Assembly (NCBI RefSeq): GCF_020166435.1
Contig: NZ_JAINZP010000001.1
Location: 557,854 to 621,853 of the forward strand
Reading direction: 5' to 3'
Length of the DNA: 64,000 nucleotides
Origin: Pectobacterium versatile
Lineage (GTDB): Bacteria > Pseudomonadota > Gammaproteobacteria > Enterobacterales > Enterobacteriaceae
Positions 10,881 to 19,774 of this stretch are shown here, piece by piece. Made by a program: the position numbers and the translations under genes. Within the stretch, counting starts at the first letter, position 1; the number at the start of each line of letters is the position of its first letter. The notes beneath the pieces were generated by a model. It ran no database searches. It was not told the DNA's origin and worked only from the letters and a program-made list of their open reading frames with translations.

Positions 10881-13110
10881 GCTGTTTTCCGCCTTTAAAA
10901 AAGACAGGATCTGGGATTTCGACGGAGGCATTCATCCGCCGGAAATGAAGACGCAGTCCAGCCAGATACCACTGCGCCAGATCCCGCTGCCAGAACAATT
11001 CATTATTCCCCTCAAGCAGCATCTTGGGCCGGAAGGCGAGATCTGCGTCAGCGTCGGCGATAAAGTCCTGCGCGGTCAGCCGTTAACGCGGGGAAAAGGC
11101 CGCACCTTGCCTGTTCACGCACCGACATCGGGAACCGTGAACGCGATTCGCCAGCACACGACGGCACATCCGTCTGGTCTGTCCGAACTAAGTATCATCA
11201 TCGTACCGGATGGCGACGATCGCTGGTGCGAGCGCCAAACCTTTACGGATTACCGTGCACAGAGCATCGATACCCTGCTTGCCCATCTGCATCAGGCTGG
11301 CATTGCGGGATTGGGCGGCGCCGGTTTCCCTACCGCGGCCAAGTTACAAGGCGGGATGCGCGGGATTGAAACCCTGATTATCAACGGCGCAGAGTGTGAA
11401 CCCTATATCACCGCCGACGATCGACTCATGCAGGAGTGCGCCGAGGAGATTATTCAGGGCGTCGAGATTTTGTCATTCCTGTTGCAGCCAAAACGCATTC
11501 TGATTGGGATCGAAGATAACAAACCGGAAGCCATCAGCGCCCTGCGATTGGCCTTGGGTAAACGCAGCGACATGCAGTTGCGCGTCATCCCAACCAAGTA
11601 TCCGTCAGGCGGTGCCAAGCAGCTCACCAAGATTCTGACTGGCAAGGAAGTCCCGTTCGGTAAACACTCCGCCGCCATTGGCGTACTGATGCAGAACGTC
11701 GGCACGGCCTTTGCTATCAAACGTGCCGTGATCGACGGCGAACCACTCACCGAACGCGTGGTGACGCTGACCGGTGAAGCCTTGCGCCAGCCCGGCAACA
11801 TCTGGGCACGACTAGGGACACCGGTACGCCACCTGCTCAAACAGGGTGGCTTCCACGTCAATAAGCAGCCGATGGTGGTGATGGGTGGTCCGCTGATGGG
11901 CTTTACCCTGCCGTCGCTGGATGTGCCTATCGTCAAAATCAGCAACTGCCTGCTCGCGCCGTCACATGCAGAAATGGAGCCAGTTGCTGAAGAACAATCC
12001 TGTATTCGCTGTAGCAAATGTGCCGATGCCTGTCCGGCGGGACTCTTGCCGCAGCAGCTTTACTGGTTCAGCCGCGGGCAGGAACACGAAAAAGCCCGCA
12101 ATCACCATCTGTTTGACTGCATCGAATGCGGTGCCTGCGCTTATGTCTGTCCTAGCAATATTCCGCTGGTGCAGTATTACCGTCAGGAAAAGGCTGAAAT
12201 TCGGGCCATCGATGAAGAGGCACAGCGTGCTGCACAGGCCAAAGTGCGCTTTGACGCTAAACAAGCCCGTCTGGAACGAGAAAAAGCCGCTCGCGAGTTG
12301 CGCCATAAACAGGCGGCGGCTGGCGTATCAACCACGGATAAAGATGCTGTTCAGGCCGCACTGGAGCGCGTACGCCGTAAGCAAACCGCCGCAACAGAGG
12401 TCGGTTCGCCAATCGAGGTAATCCCCGATGCACAGCCGGATAACAGCGCGGCCATCGCCGCGCGCGCTGCCCGCAAAGCCTTAGCACGTGAAGAACGGGC
12501 GCAGCAGGAAACGCCTGCGGCCAATGTTCCTTCTGCCGAGCTTGATGACCCACGCAAAGCGGCGGTGGCTGCCGCCCTTGCACGCGTTAAAGCGCGTAAG
12601 GCTGCACAGCAGTCTGAGGTTAGCCCGGAAAGTACGGAAGAAGCGGCGACGCCTACCGTTTCCAACGTGGTGGCAGAACCGATCGCCGTCGTGGAAGCAC
12701 AAGAGCCGGACGATCCGCGTAAGGCTGCCGTAGCTGCCGCTATCGCGCGCGTTAAGGCCCGTAAAGCCGCGCAGCAATCTGTAACAAATACGGAAGAACC
12801 GGTTTTATCGGCTCCCCCTGACGTGGTGGCAGAACCGATTGCCGTTGTTGAAGTACAAGAGCCAGAAGATCCACGTAAGGCTGCCGTTGCCGCCGCTATC
12901 GCGCGCGTTAAAGCCCGTAAAGCAGCGCAGCAGCCTGCAACAAACACGGAGGAGCCTGTTCCGTCGGCTGTCCCTGACGCGGTGGCAGAGCCTGTCGCCG
13001 TCGTTGAAGTACAAGAGCCGGAAGATCCGCGTAAGGCTGCTGTGGCTGCCGCTATCGCTCGCGTTAAAGCCCGTAAAGCCGCGCAGGCATCGTCATATCA
13101 AGAGGAATAA
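10873..13110 (+). CDS. rsxC: Electron transport complex subunit RsxC with repetitive C-terminal tail
   Basis: A 745-residue peripheral subunit. The NADH/FMN-binding core ([16 protein letters not shown] near residue 145) is followed by two 4Fe-4S motifs, [12 protein letters not shown] and [12 protein letters not shown] (about residues 377-425). Next come a charged, Ala-rich coiled region and four copies of [20 protein letters not shown] between about residues 558 and 740. The last three copies are spaced exactly 52 residues apart. Variable Ala/Lys tails are typical of enterobacterial RsxC. The gene abuts rsxD. Confidence 0.97.
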   Translation: MLKLFSAFKKDRIWDFDGGIHPPEMKTQSSQIPLRQIPLPEQFIIPLKQHLGPEGEICVSVGDKVLRGQPLTRGKGRTLPVHAPTSGTVNAIRQHTTAHPSGLSELSIIIVPDGDDRWCERQTFTDYRAQSIDTLLAHLHQAGIAGLGGAGFPTAAKLQGGMRGIETLIINGAECEPYITADDRLMQECAEEIIQGVEILSFLLQPKRILIGIEDNKPEAISALRLALGKRSDMQLRVIPTKYPSGGAKQLTKILTGKEVPFGKHSAAIGVLMQNVGTAFAIKRAVIDGEPLTERVVTLTGEALRQPGNIWARLGTPVRHLLKQGGFHVNKQPMVVMGGPLMGFTLPSLDVPIVKISNCLLAPSHAEMEPVAEEQSCIRCSKCADACPAGLLPQQLYWFSRGQEHEKARNHHLFDCIECGACAYVCPSNIPLVQYYRQEKAEIRAIDEEAQRAAQAKVRFDAKQARLEREKAARELRHKQAAAGVSTTDKDAVQAALERVRRKQTAATEVGSPIEVIPDAQPDNSAAIAARAARKALAREERAQQETPAANVPSAELDDPRKAAVAAALARVKARKAAQQSEVSPESTEEAATPTVSNVVAEPIAVVEAQEPDDPRKAAVAAAIARVKARKAAQQSVTNTEEPVLSAPPDVVAEPIAVVEVQEPEDPRKAAVAAAIARVKARKAAQQPATNTEEPVPSAVPDAVAEPVAVVEVQEPEDPRKAAVAAAIARVKARKAAQASSYQEE
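12547..13089 (+). repeat. Tandem coding repeats in rsxC
   Basis: The DPRK motif recurs at 12547, 12712, 12868 and 13024. The spacings are 165, 156 and 156 bp, and the last three units are nearly identical in DNA. The array encodes Ala/Lys/Arg-rich helical segments in the RsxC tail and is a likely site of copy-number change by slippage or recombination. Confidence 0.9.
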
Positions 13111-14166
13111 ATGGCTTTTAGAATTGCGAGTTCACCGTTCACACATAACCAGCAGCGCACGCAACGCATCATGCTGCTGGTCATTCTGGCCTGTCTGCCG
13201 GGTATGCTGGCGCAGTATTACTTCTTTGGCTACGGTAACCTGATTCAGGTCGGGCTGGCGTCCGCCACCGCGCTTATCGCAGAAGGCGTGACACTGTCAC
13301 TGAGAAAGTTCGCCGTACGCACCACGCTGGCTGATAATTCCGCACTATTGACCGCTGTCCTGCTCGGCATCAGTCTGCCACCGCTTGCGCCCTGGTGGAT
13401 GGTGGTCATGGCAACCGTCTTCGCTATCATTATCGCCAAACAGCTGTATGGCGGTTTAGGGCAAAACCCGTTTAACCCCGCGATGATTGGCTATGTGGTG
13501 CTGCTGATCTCTTTCCCTGTCCAGATGACAAGCTGGCTGCCACCTGTGCCGCTGCAAACCATTTCCGTCGATTTTCATGATGCGCTAGCGATCATCTTTA
13601 CCGGACACACGCCTGACGGACACACCATGCAGCAACTGATGCACAATGTTGATGGCGTCAGTCAAGCTACCCCGCTGGATACGTTTAAAACCAACCAGCG
13701 CTCAGGACAAACGCCGCAGGACATTCTGCAACAGCCGATGTTTGCCCAATCACTGTCCGGTATTGGCTGGCAGTGGGTGAATATCGGTTTTCTCATCGGC
13801 GGACTGTTTTTGATGATGCGCGGCACCATTCGCTGGCATATTCCGGTCAGTTTCCTGCTGTCGCTGATGTTCTGCGCCGCGCTAAGCTGGATCATCGCAC
13901 CGGAGAAATTCGCGCCACCGATGCTACATCTGCTGTCCGGGGCCACCATGCTTGGCGCATTTTTCATTGCGACCGATCCCGTTACCGCGTCAACCACAAA
14001 CCAGGGTCGTCTGATTTTCGGGGCGCAGATTGGGTTACTGGTCTGGCTGATTCGTACCTACGGTGGCTACCCAGATGGCGTCGCGTTTGCTGTTCTGCTG
14101 GCAAATATCACCGTACCGCTGATCGACTATTACACCAAGCCTCGCGCTTACGGCCATCATCGCTAA
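13111..14166 (+). CDS. rsxD: Electron transport complex subunit RsxD
   Basis: A 351-residue membrane protein of the RnfD/NqrB family with about nine hydrophobic helices. The motif [19 protein letters not shown] near residue 268 includes the region where FMN is attached covalently to Thr in this family. Another conserved stretch is [19 protein letters not shown]. It abuts the rsxC stop codon and precedes rsxG by 10 bp. Confidence 0.97.
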   Translation: MAFRIASSPFTHNQQRTQRIMLLVILACLPGMLAQYYFFGYGNLIQVGLASATALIAEGVTLSLRKFAVRTTLADNSALLTAVLLGISLPPLAPWWMVVMATVFAIIIAKQLYGGLGQNPFNPAMIGYVVLLISFPVQMTSWLPPVPLQTISVDFHDALAIIFTGHTPDGHTMQQLMHNVDGVSQATPLDTFKTNQRSGQTPQDILQQPMFAQSLSGIGWQWVNIGFLIGGLFLMMRGTIRWHIPVSFLLSLMFCAALSWIIAPEKFAPPMLHLLSGATMLGAFFIATDPVTASTTNQGRLIFGAQIGLLVWLIRTYGGYPDGVAFAVLLANITVPLIDYYTKPRAYGHHR

Positions 14167-14176
14167 GGAGCAGATA

Positions 14177-14806
14177 ATGTTTACCACTATGCGCCGCCAC
14201 GCGATGACACTGGCTCTGTTTGCGGCATTCACGACGGCAATCACAGCCATCGTGAACATGTTAACGGAACCCACAATTTCGCATCAGGCGATGCTGCAAC
14301 AAAAGATGCTGTTGGATCAGGTCGTTCCCGCCGAGTTATACAATAGTGACATTCAGAAAGAGTGTTACGTTGTCACCAATCCGGCGTTGGGATCGTCAGC
14401 ACCGCACCGCGTTTTCATCGCCCGTCAGAATGGTGAACCGGTCGCCGCCGCACTGGAAAGTACCGCACCAGATGGCTATTCTGGTGCTATTCGGCTGCTG
14501 GTCGGTGCCGATTTTCACGGTAAGGTACTCGGCGTCCGCGTGACCGAACACCATGAAACGCCGGGGCTGGGTGATAAAATCGAAGTGCGAATTTCTGACT
14601 GGATCACTCGGTTTAATGGGCTAATGGTACAGGGCGAGCATGACGCCCGCTGGGCAGTGAAAAAGGAAGGCGGAATGTTTGATCAATTTACCGGCGCGAC
14701 CATTACGCCGCGCGCCGTTATTAATAGCGTAAAACGCAGCGCCCTTTACCTGCAAACGCTGCCATCACAAATCAATACGCTGTCCGCCTGTGGAGAGAAC
14801 CAATGA
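14177..14806 (+). CDS. rsxG: Electron transport complex subunit RsxG
   Basis: A 209-residue protein with one N-terminal helix and an extracytoplasmic FMN-binding domain. The motif [18 protein letters not shown] contains the SGAT-type Thr that takes covalent FMN in RnfG/NqrC proteins, and [12 protein letters not shown] is also conserved. It overlaps rsxE by four bases (ATGA). Confidence 0.96.
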   Translation: MFTTMRRHAMTLALFAAFTTAITAIVNMLTEPTISHQAMLQQKMLLDQVVPAELYNSDIQKECYVVTNPALGSSAPHRVFIARQNGEPVAAALESTAPDGYSGAIRLLVGADFHGKVLGVRVTEHHETPGLGDKIEVRISDWITRFNGLMVQGEHDARWAVKKEGGMFDQFTGATITPRAVINSVKRSALYLQTLPSQINTLSACGENQ

Positions 14807-15510
14807 GTCAAACCAAAGCACTTTTCGTTGAAGGGTTATGGAAAAACAACTCAGCACTGGTTCAATTGCTGGGCCTGTGTCCCCTGCTGGCCGTGTCATC
14901 AACCGCGACTAACGCGCTGGGATTAGGGTTGGCAACCACGCTGGTTCTCACCTGTACCAATATGGCTGTCTCCGCGTTACGCCGCTGGGTACCCGCGGAA
15001 ATCCGTATTCCAATTTACGTCATGATCATCGCTTCGGTGGTCAGTACCGTGCAAATGTTGATCAACGCCTATGCCTACGGGTTATATCAGTCGCTGGGAA
15101 TTTTTATCCCGCTGATCGTGACGAACTGTATCGTTATCGGTCGGGCAGAAGCCTTTGCCTCCAAGAGTGCGGTTTTCCCTTCCGCCATCGACGGCCTGGC
15201 AATGGGGTTAGGAGCAACCAGCGCACTGGTGGTACTCGGTTCTTTACGTGAAATTCTGGGTAACGGCACGCTATTCGATGGCGCAGATTTGCTGCTGGGC
15301 AGTTGGGCTAAGGTTCTCCGCATTGAGGTTGTCCACCTTGATTCCCCTTTCCTGCTGGCGATGCTGCCGCCGGGCGCCTTTATCGGTCTGGGACTGTTGC
15401 TGGCCGTGAAATATTTGATCGATGAGAAAATGAAACAACGCCGAGCCCGTGCTGCTGTTGCCGAAGGGAAAACCGCACCGGTGACGGGTGCCGTAGGGGA
15501 ATCGCTGTGA
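14803..15510 (+). CDS. rsxE: Electron transport complex subunit RsxE
   Basis: A 235-residue membrane protein homologous to RsxA and NqrD with six helices. It carries [20 protein letters not shown] and [18 protein letters not shown], including the paired Cys positions of the intramembrane iron site shared with RsxA. The last 30 residues form a basic cytoplasmic tail. Its end overlaps the nth start by four bases (GTGA). Confidence 0.96.
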   Translation: MSQTKALFVEGLWKNNSALVQLLGLCPLLAVSSTATNALGLGLATTLVLTCTNMAVSALRRWVPAEIRIPIYVMIIASVVSTVQMLINAYAYGLYQSLGIFIPLIVTNCIVIGRAEAFASKSAVFPSAIDGLAMGLGATSALVVLGSLREILGNGTLFDGADLLLGSWAKVLRIEVVHLDSPFLLAMLPPGAFIGLGLLLAVKYLIDEKMKQRRARAAVAEGKTAPVTGAVGESL

Positions 15511-16142
15511 ACAAGGCAAAGCGGATTGAGATATTAACGCGTTTACGCGACAACAATCCCCATCCGACGACTGAATTACATTTCAGCACGCCGTTTGAAC
15601 TGCTGATCGCCGTACTGCTTTCCGCACAGGCAACCGATGTCAGCGTCAATAAAGCAACTGCAAAACTTTATCCTGTCGCCAACACGCCGGAAGCCCTGCT
15701 TGAACTCGGTGTAGACGGCGTTAAAGGCTACATCAAGACGATTGGCCTGTTTAACAGCAAAGCGGAAAACGTCATTAAGACCTGCCGTTTGTTGCTGGAA
15801 AAGCATCAGGGGCAGGTTCCTGAAGATCGCGCCGCGCTGGAAGCCTTACCCGGCGTAGGTCGAAAAACAGCAAACGTCGTTCTGAATACCGCATTTGGCT
15901 GGCCGACGATTGCCGTTGATACTCACATCTTTCGCGTCAGTAACCGGACAGGATTCGCACCGGGTAAAAATGTCGAACAGGTAGAGGGAAAACTGCTGAA
16001 AGTCGTTCCGGCAGAATTTAAAGTCGACTGCCATCACTGGTTAATCCTGCATGGTCGTTACACCTGTATTGCCCGTAAACCGCGCTGTGGCTCCTGCCTG
16101 ATTGAGGATTTATGTGAATTTGGCGAGAAGGTAGACGCCTAA
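15507..16142 (+). CDS. nth: Endonuclease III (DNA glycosylase/AP lyase)
   Basis: A 211-residue base-excision-repair enzyme that removes oxidised pyrimidines and nicks at abasic sites. The helix-hairpin-helix [18 protein letters not shown] contains the catalytic Lys. [13 protein letters not shown] supplies the catalytic Asp. The C-terminal 4Fe-4S loop C-x6-C-x2-C-x5-C ([17 protein letters not shown]) is complete. It starts with GTG at 15507, overlapping rsxE as in other enterobacteria. Confidence 0.98.
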   Translation: MNKAKRIEILTRLRDNNPHPTTELHFSTPFELLIAVLLSAQATDVSVNKATAKLYPVANTPEALLELGVDGVKGYIKTIGLFNSKAENVIKTCRLLLEKHQGQVPEDRAALEALPGVGRKTANVVLNTAFGWPTIAVDTHIFRVSNRTGFAPGKNVEQVEGKLLKVVPAEFKVDCHHWLILHGRYTCIARKPRCGSCLIEDLCEFGEKVDA

Positions 16143-16156
16143 TCATAATAATGAAG

Positions 16157-16366
16157 TCACACAATTGTCAGGCAATTGCCACCCCAGATGCTTACCCCAT
16201 CCGGCGTAAAACCGTTACAGCGAAAATACCCCGCTGTATCGTTCTCGCCAAGCAGCAGCACGTCTCCGGAGACCCCAAATTTTGTAGCCATTTGAAGCCC
16301 TATTATATGCGTTGAGGCCTCGTTGCTCTTAAAATCCTTTACGCCGTATGTCGCTTCTAAGATCAT
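16157..16366 (-). pseudogene. Fragment of a Gfo/Idh/MocA-type oxidoreductase
   Basis: Translation gives LLLGENDTAGYFRCNGFTPDG. This matches the internal stretch MLLGDNGATGYFRCDWFTPDG of the intact oxidoreductase at 47905-48912, and the similarity is visible in the DNA too. Only about 40 residues align; both the NAD-binding N-terminus and the C-terminus are gone. It sits directly after nth and marks the left edge of the accessory patch. Confidence 0.7.
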
Positions 16367-16471
16367 AAAAAAAACCTTCGTGCAGAAGGATGCATTGCGT
16401 AAGTGTGGCTAAGCATTATCGTTTGCAAATCAAAATGATTCATATTTTATTTATTAGATTTTTACCAGATA

Positions 16472-16777
16472 TTAAGGTGCTGATATAACGACAGACCACT
16501 CCTTAGTTGGGCTACCTAAAACAACTAATTCTTCATTTTCAGATATAATGTATTGTTTGTTATACACATATAGAGTTGATTTGTATTTTTCTTTACTCGT
16601 AAGATGTATAATCCCGCCACTAAATGGTACTTCATCTGGAATGAAGATATTTGGAGACCAGTGTGCATCATATAAATCAATATAAATGTAATTATTTACG
16701 TTCAATGCATCATTTAGTTATGATTGCGCTATATCCTTTCCATTTAAAAAATTTAAATTTGTAAAACACTCATTCAT
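16472..16777 (-). pseudogene. Unknown AT-rich gene with in-frame ochre codon
   Basis: From ATG at 16777 the frame reads MNECFTNLNFLNGKDIAQS, then TAA at 16718-16720, then continues in frame as LNDALNVNNYIYIDLYDAHW to a stop at 16472. The total would be 101 residues. The downstream part is beta-rich (IIHLTSKEKYKSTLYVYNKQ) and ends EWSVVISAP. I do not recognise the family; the size and AT richness would fit a small immunity-type protein. Translation could restart at 16705, giving 77 residues. Confidence 0.5.
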
Positions 16778-17003
16778 ATAAACCCCTCGCACTCATTGAT
16801 TTGACATAAAATACACAACAACTTTAATTGGTATTATTATGTATAGATAAAATTAATAATCAATGAAGAAATCTATATTTACCCTTAACCATCGGTAAAT
16901 TAAAAAAACTCTTTCATTACCTAACATAAATCAATATCATATTTAAAAAACATGATATTAAAATTAAATCATTTACAATTTAATATATACACCATAAATA
17001 ATT
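16778..17003. other. Very AT-rich spacer
   Basis: About 230 bp of strongly AT-rich DNA with no open frame, RNA motif or repeat that I can support. The composition differs sharply from the nth side and suggests imported DNA, a likely target for H-NS/Cnu silencing. Confidence 0.5.
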
Positions 17004-17108
17004 CTAAATAGCTTCGCGTAATAGCGCTACACTTGGACATTTGCGACCGCCCGCCAGAGGTGGCCTCGCACGATGAGAGGTGAAGCATCAATGTGCGAAG
17101 CTATTTAG
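17004..17108. repeat. 105-bp element bounded by perfect 14-bp inverted repeats
   Basis: CTAAATAGCTTCGC (17004-17017) is inverted perfectly as GCGAAGCTATTTAG (17095-17108). Inside are nested stems: GCCA/TGGC around GAGG, and TCGCAC (17066-17071) with GTGCGA (17093-17098) enclosing GATG/CATC. Bases 17070-17093 recur at 613-636. It could be a miniature mobile element or a structured RNA. No coding capacity is visible. Confidence 0.65.
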
Positions 17109-17253
17109 TTACATGATAAAACGTTAGCGTTTTAAACAACGCACTCTAAGGCATCACCCAGTAATGACAGTCCCCCTACTCATAACACAGCCACATTTTA
17201 TATAAAAGCTTGTCTTCGTAAGGTTCCTTCGCTAAAATCGCGCCGTTTACTCA

Positions 17254-17513
17254 CCCCCCCAATGTGTCATGTGGAGCCCCCAAAGTGCCCTTTACGTCAG
17301 CCCCCCTCTAACCGCCGACGACTGCATTAAGCAGCCTCGATTCGGCGCAGTCTGCGCCAGCGTTGGCTGCGGTACGAGTCCCCTGTTTTCCCCGCTATTG
17401 TGCGGAGCAGAAAACGAACCTCCCGCTTCCTCCCCCCGCGACTCTGACCTCTGGAATACCAGTGGACAGCCTATAGACTCGCGCCAGAACACGTTCGTCG
17501 GCCCTCTTTTTTT
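17254..17513 (+). ncRNA. Candidate structured RNA upstream of the RNA ligase gene
   Basis: The sequence folds as a closed multi-branched RNA. P1 is GCCGACGA (17314-17321) with TCGTCGGC (17495-17502), immediately followed by CCTC and seven T (17507-17513), as at an intrinsic terminator on the plus strand. Other helices: CTGC/GCAG (17322-17334); CGCAG/CTGCG (17346-17371) with CCA/TGG inside; long-range CGAGTC (17375-17380)/GACTCG (17476-17481); GTTTTC/GAAAAC plus CCGC/GCGG (17385-17415); and CTG-CC-CTGG with CCAG-GG-CAG around an AATA loop (17444-17469). The 5' side carries C-tracts at 17254, 17277 and 17301. I cannot assign a known RNA family. It sits 44 bp before the ligase start. Folding was done by eye. 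Confidence 0.6.
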
Positions 17514-17557
17514 CATTGATGAGCCTAGCTGCGCCAATAACGCAGCAGGCGAAAAAC

Positions 17558-18442
17558 ATGTATTTACATTCAATACCGTTAGTAAAGTACCCGCGTACTC
17601 CTCATCTGGAAGGTTCGCGTTTACAGCCCGGCGATGATGCGTCGGATCAAATTGCACTGAAAGCATTGGCAGGCCGTTACGTCGTGATCGAAGAAAAGAT
17701 CGATGGCGCAAACAGCGGCGTATCCTTCAATGAAACGGCAGAGCTTTTGCTTCAATCGCGCGGCCACTATCTGGCTGGCGGTTCGCGGGAACGGCAGTTC
17801 AATCAGTTCAAGCTCTGGGCCACCGCGCACGAAATGCGTTTTCTTGAGCTGCTGGAAGACCGCTTCGTGATGTACGGCGAATGGGCGTACAGCAAGCATT
17901 CCGTGTTTTATGACCGGTTGCCGCACTACTTTCACGAATTTGATCTTTACGATCGTCGTGACGGCATTTTTTTATCGACGGCGCGCCGACACGCGATGCT
18001 GGCCGGTTCACCCGTGTTGTCCGTTCCGGTGCTCTATGCTGGGGAAATGCCAACGAATCCGGCGTGGCTGTGGAAGCTGGTGTTCCGTTCGCTGGCGAAA
18101 AGCCAGAACTGGAAGACAGCGTTTGAATCCACCGTACAGCGTGAAGGTTTACCGCTCGCGTTGTGCTGGCAACAAACCGATAAATCGGATCGTTCGGAAG
18201 GCCTGTATCTGAAGGTTGAAGATGATGAACAGGTACTGGCACGCTACAAGCTGGTACGTCATGACTTCATCCAGACCATTTTGGACAGCGGATCGCATCA
18301 TTCCCGACGCCCAATTTTGCCGAACCAACTGGCTGAAGGCGTTGATCTGTACGCGCCTTGTCCACAAGTATCCTGGGAAATGCTGGGGCTGAATACGCTG
18401 CGTTCTTTGGACGCGCTCGCCGCCGCCATGCCCGATAAGTAA
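17558..18442 (+). CDS. RNA ligase (Rnl2-like nucleotidyltransferase)
   Basis: A 294-residue covalent nucleotidyltransferase. Motif I is EEKIDGANSG with the AMP-accepting Lys at residue 47. Motif III-like MYGEWAYSKHS follows, then motif IV EGLYLKVED and motif V ARYKLVRHDF. These residues define ATP-dependent RNA ligases that join 5'-phosphate and 3'-OH ends. Such an enzyme needs ends healed first, and the next gene encodes a matching healing enzyme 14 bp downstream. I chose ATG 17558 because the codons upstream run into the terminator-like T-tract. The C-terminal third (TLRSLDALAAAMPDK) is probably the accessory domain. Confidence 0.88.
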   Translation: MYLHSIPLVKYPRTPHLEGSRLQPGDDASDQIALKALAGRYVVIEEKIDGANSGVSFNETAELLLQSRGHYLAGGSRERQFNQFKLWATAHEMRFLELLEDRFVMYGEWAYSKHSVFYDRLPHYFHEFDLYDRRDGIFLSTARRHAMLAGSPVLSVPVLYAGEMPTNPAWLWKLVFRSLAKSQNWKTAFESTVQREGLPLALCWQQTDKSDRSEGLYLKVEDDEQVLARYKLVRHDFIQTILDSGSHHSRRPILPNQLAEGVDLYAPCPQVSWEMLGLNTLRSLDALAAAMPDK

Positions 18443-18456
18443 GGAGTATGATTATC

Positions 18457-19593
18457 ATGGATTGGAATAACATCAGGGGATTGGTCCCTGCCTCTGGCAC
18501 ACAGCCAGATTTTGCTGATTGTCTGGATGCGTTCCCGGTGCTTCAACGCGCCAAAGAGACGCCGCAGGAGCCGCGCTACCACGGCGAAGGCGATGTCTGG
18601 ACACACACCATCATGGTTGTCGAGTCGCTATTGCAGCTTCCCGATTACCAGAACGCTACGCGTGAGCAACAGGAAATCTTGTTTTTTGCTGCGTTGCTGC
18701 ATGACGTTGCAAAGTACCGCACGACGGTAATTGACCCGGTAACGGGTCAGATTGGTCAACCGGGACATTCACGCAAAGGCGCTATCGACGCACGGGTGCT
18801 ACTGTGGGATGCTGGCGCTCCGTTTGCGATTCGGGAAGCGATTTGCCGATTAATTTCGGTGCATCAGGTGCCGTTTTATTGCCTTGAGGATGAACGCCGT
18901 CGGGTGTCGCCAATCTTTACGATTCGCGAACTGTCATGGCAGTTAAGCATTCCGTTGCTGGCAGCGCTGGCGGAAGCCGATATGCGTGGGCGCATCTGTC
19001 AGGATCAAGCGCGCGTGCTCGACAGTATTGAGCTGTTTCGCGAGCTGGCGCGGGAGGAAGGCTGTTACGGTCAGCCGAGATCGTTTGTCGATGCTCATAC
19101 GCGCCTGAGTTATTTTCGCGGAACCGATGTTCATCCAGACTACCCACTGTTTCAGGAACCGGGTTCAAAGGTCACCGTGATGTGCGGTTTACCTGCTTCG
19201 GGAAAAGACACTTGGGTACGAACACATCGGCCCCATTTACCCGTGGTTTCTTTCGACGATGCGCGAACAGAGTTGGGGCTGAAACACGGTGAAAATGAAG
19301 GGAAAGCGGTACACTGGGCGACCGATAAAGCGCGTTCACTGCTGCGAACGCACGAACCGTTCGTGTGGAATGCCACGCATCTCAGCCAGCAAATGCGCAC
19401 CCGCACGTTGGATCTGTGCTACGCCTACGGTGCAGAAGTGGAGATCGTCTATCTGGAGCGCCCGCGTCAGGAATTACTGCGCCGCAACGGGAAACGGGAC
19501 ACCACATTGAGCAATAAAACGCTGCAAGGCATGCTGACGAAATGGGAACTTCCTTCGCCGACAGAAGCGCATGATGTTCGCTATGAAAGCTAA
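18457..19593 (+). CDS. HD-Pnk: HD phosphoesterase fused to 5'-OH polynucleotide kinase
   Basis: A 378-residue two-domain end-healing enzyme. The N-terminal HD domain has metal ligands H50, H82-D83 (LLHDVAK), H104, H136 and D175. The C-terminal kinase has Walker A GLPASGKDTW (K250) and SFDDAR. The architecture matches the HD-Pnk described from Runella slithyformis, whose HD domain removes 2',3'-phosphates and whose kinase phosphorylates 5'-OH ends. Together with the upstream ligase this makes a complete heal-and-seal pathway. AAGGAG at 18440-18445 serves ATG 18457; a more upstream ATG at 18448 is too close to it. Confidence 0.88.
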   Translation: MDWNNIRGLVPASGTQPDFADCLDAFPVLQRAKETPQEPRYHGEGDVWTHTIMVVESLLQLPDYQNATREQQEILFFAALLHDVAKYRTTVIDPVTGQIGQPGHSRKGAIDARVLLWDAGAPFAIREAICRLISVHQVPFYCLEDERRRVSPIFTIRELSWQLSIPLLAALAEADMRGRICQDQARVLDSIELFRELAREEGCYGQPRSFVDAHTRLSYFRGTDVHPDYPLFQEPGSKVTVMCGLPASGKDTWVRTHRPHLPVVSFDDARTELGLKHGENEGKAVHWATDKARSLLRTHEPFVWNATHLSQQMRTRTLDLCYAYGAEVEIVYLERPRQELLRRNGKRDTTLSNKTLQGMLTKWELPSPTEAHDVRYES

Positions 19594-19610
19594 CGCCGCC
19601 GTCGCGCACT

Positions 19611-19742
19611 TCAACGTAGAAGCGCGGTAAACGGGATCTCGTACTCTGTGAGACCGTTTCTTCCTGCATCAACATACGGTTTTTCATAGATCGGTTTATC
19701 GTCCTCGAAACGTTCGGGGACGATAAATCCCCCCGCAGCCTG
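19611..19742 (-). pseudogene. C-terminal fragment duplicated from the gene at 21985-22401
   Basis: The minus strand reads AAGGFIVPERFEDDKPIYEK and ends in EYEIPFTALLR-stop. It parallels AAGGFIVPVRFEDDKLVYEK and EYEIPFTTLPR of the gene ending at 21985. The DNA is clearly similar over about 130 bp and in the same orientation. Only the last ~44 codons exist here, between HD-Pnk and the zinc GTPase gene. Confidence 0.75.
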
Positions 19743-19774
19743 AGCAATCAGGCCTTTTCTAGATTCCCCACACG

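Noticed and set aside
11454..12017. Long antisense frame inside rsxC
   Set aside because: Typical shadow of a GC-rich gene: no ribosome-binding site, and it overlaps conserved iron-sulfur codons of rsxC.
12351..12947. A 198-codon antisense frame in rsxC made of Ala/Thr/Ser repeats
   Set aside because: It is the mirror of the RsxC tandem repeats and has no independent signals.
17292..17711. A 139-codon minus-strand frame covering the candidate RNA
   Set aside because: It runs antisense through the ligase start and the helices of the structured RNA and lacks a ribosome-binding site. Its length follows from the GC-rich folded sequence. The T-tract places the transcript on the plus strand.
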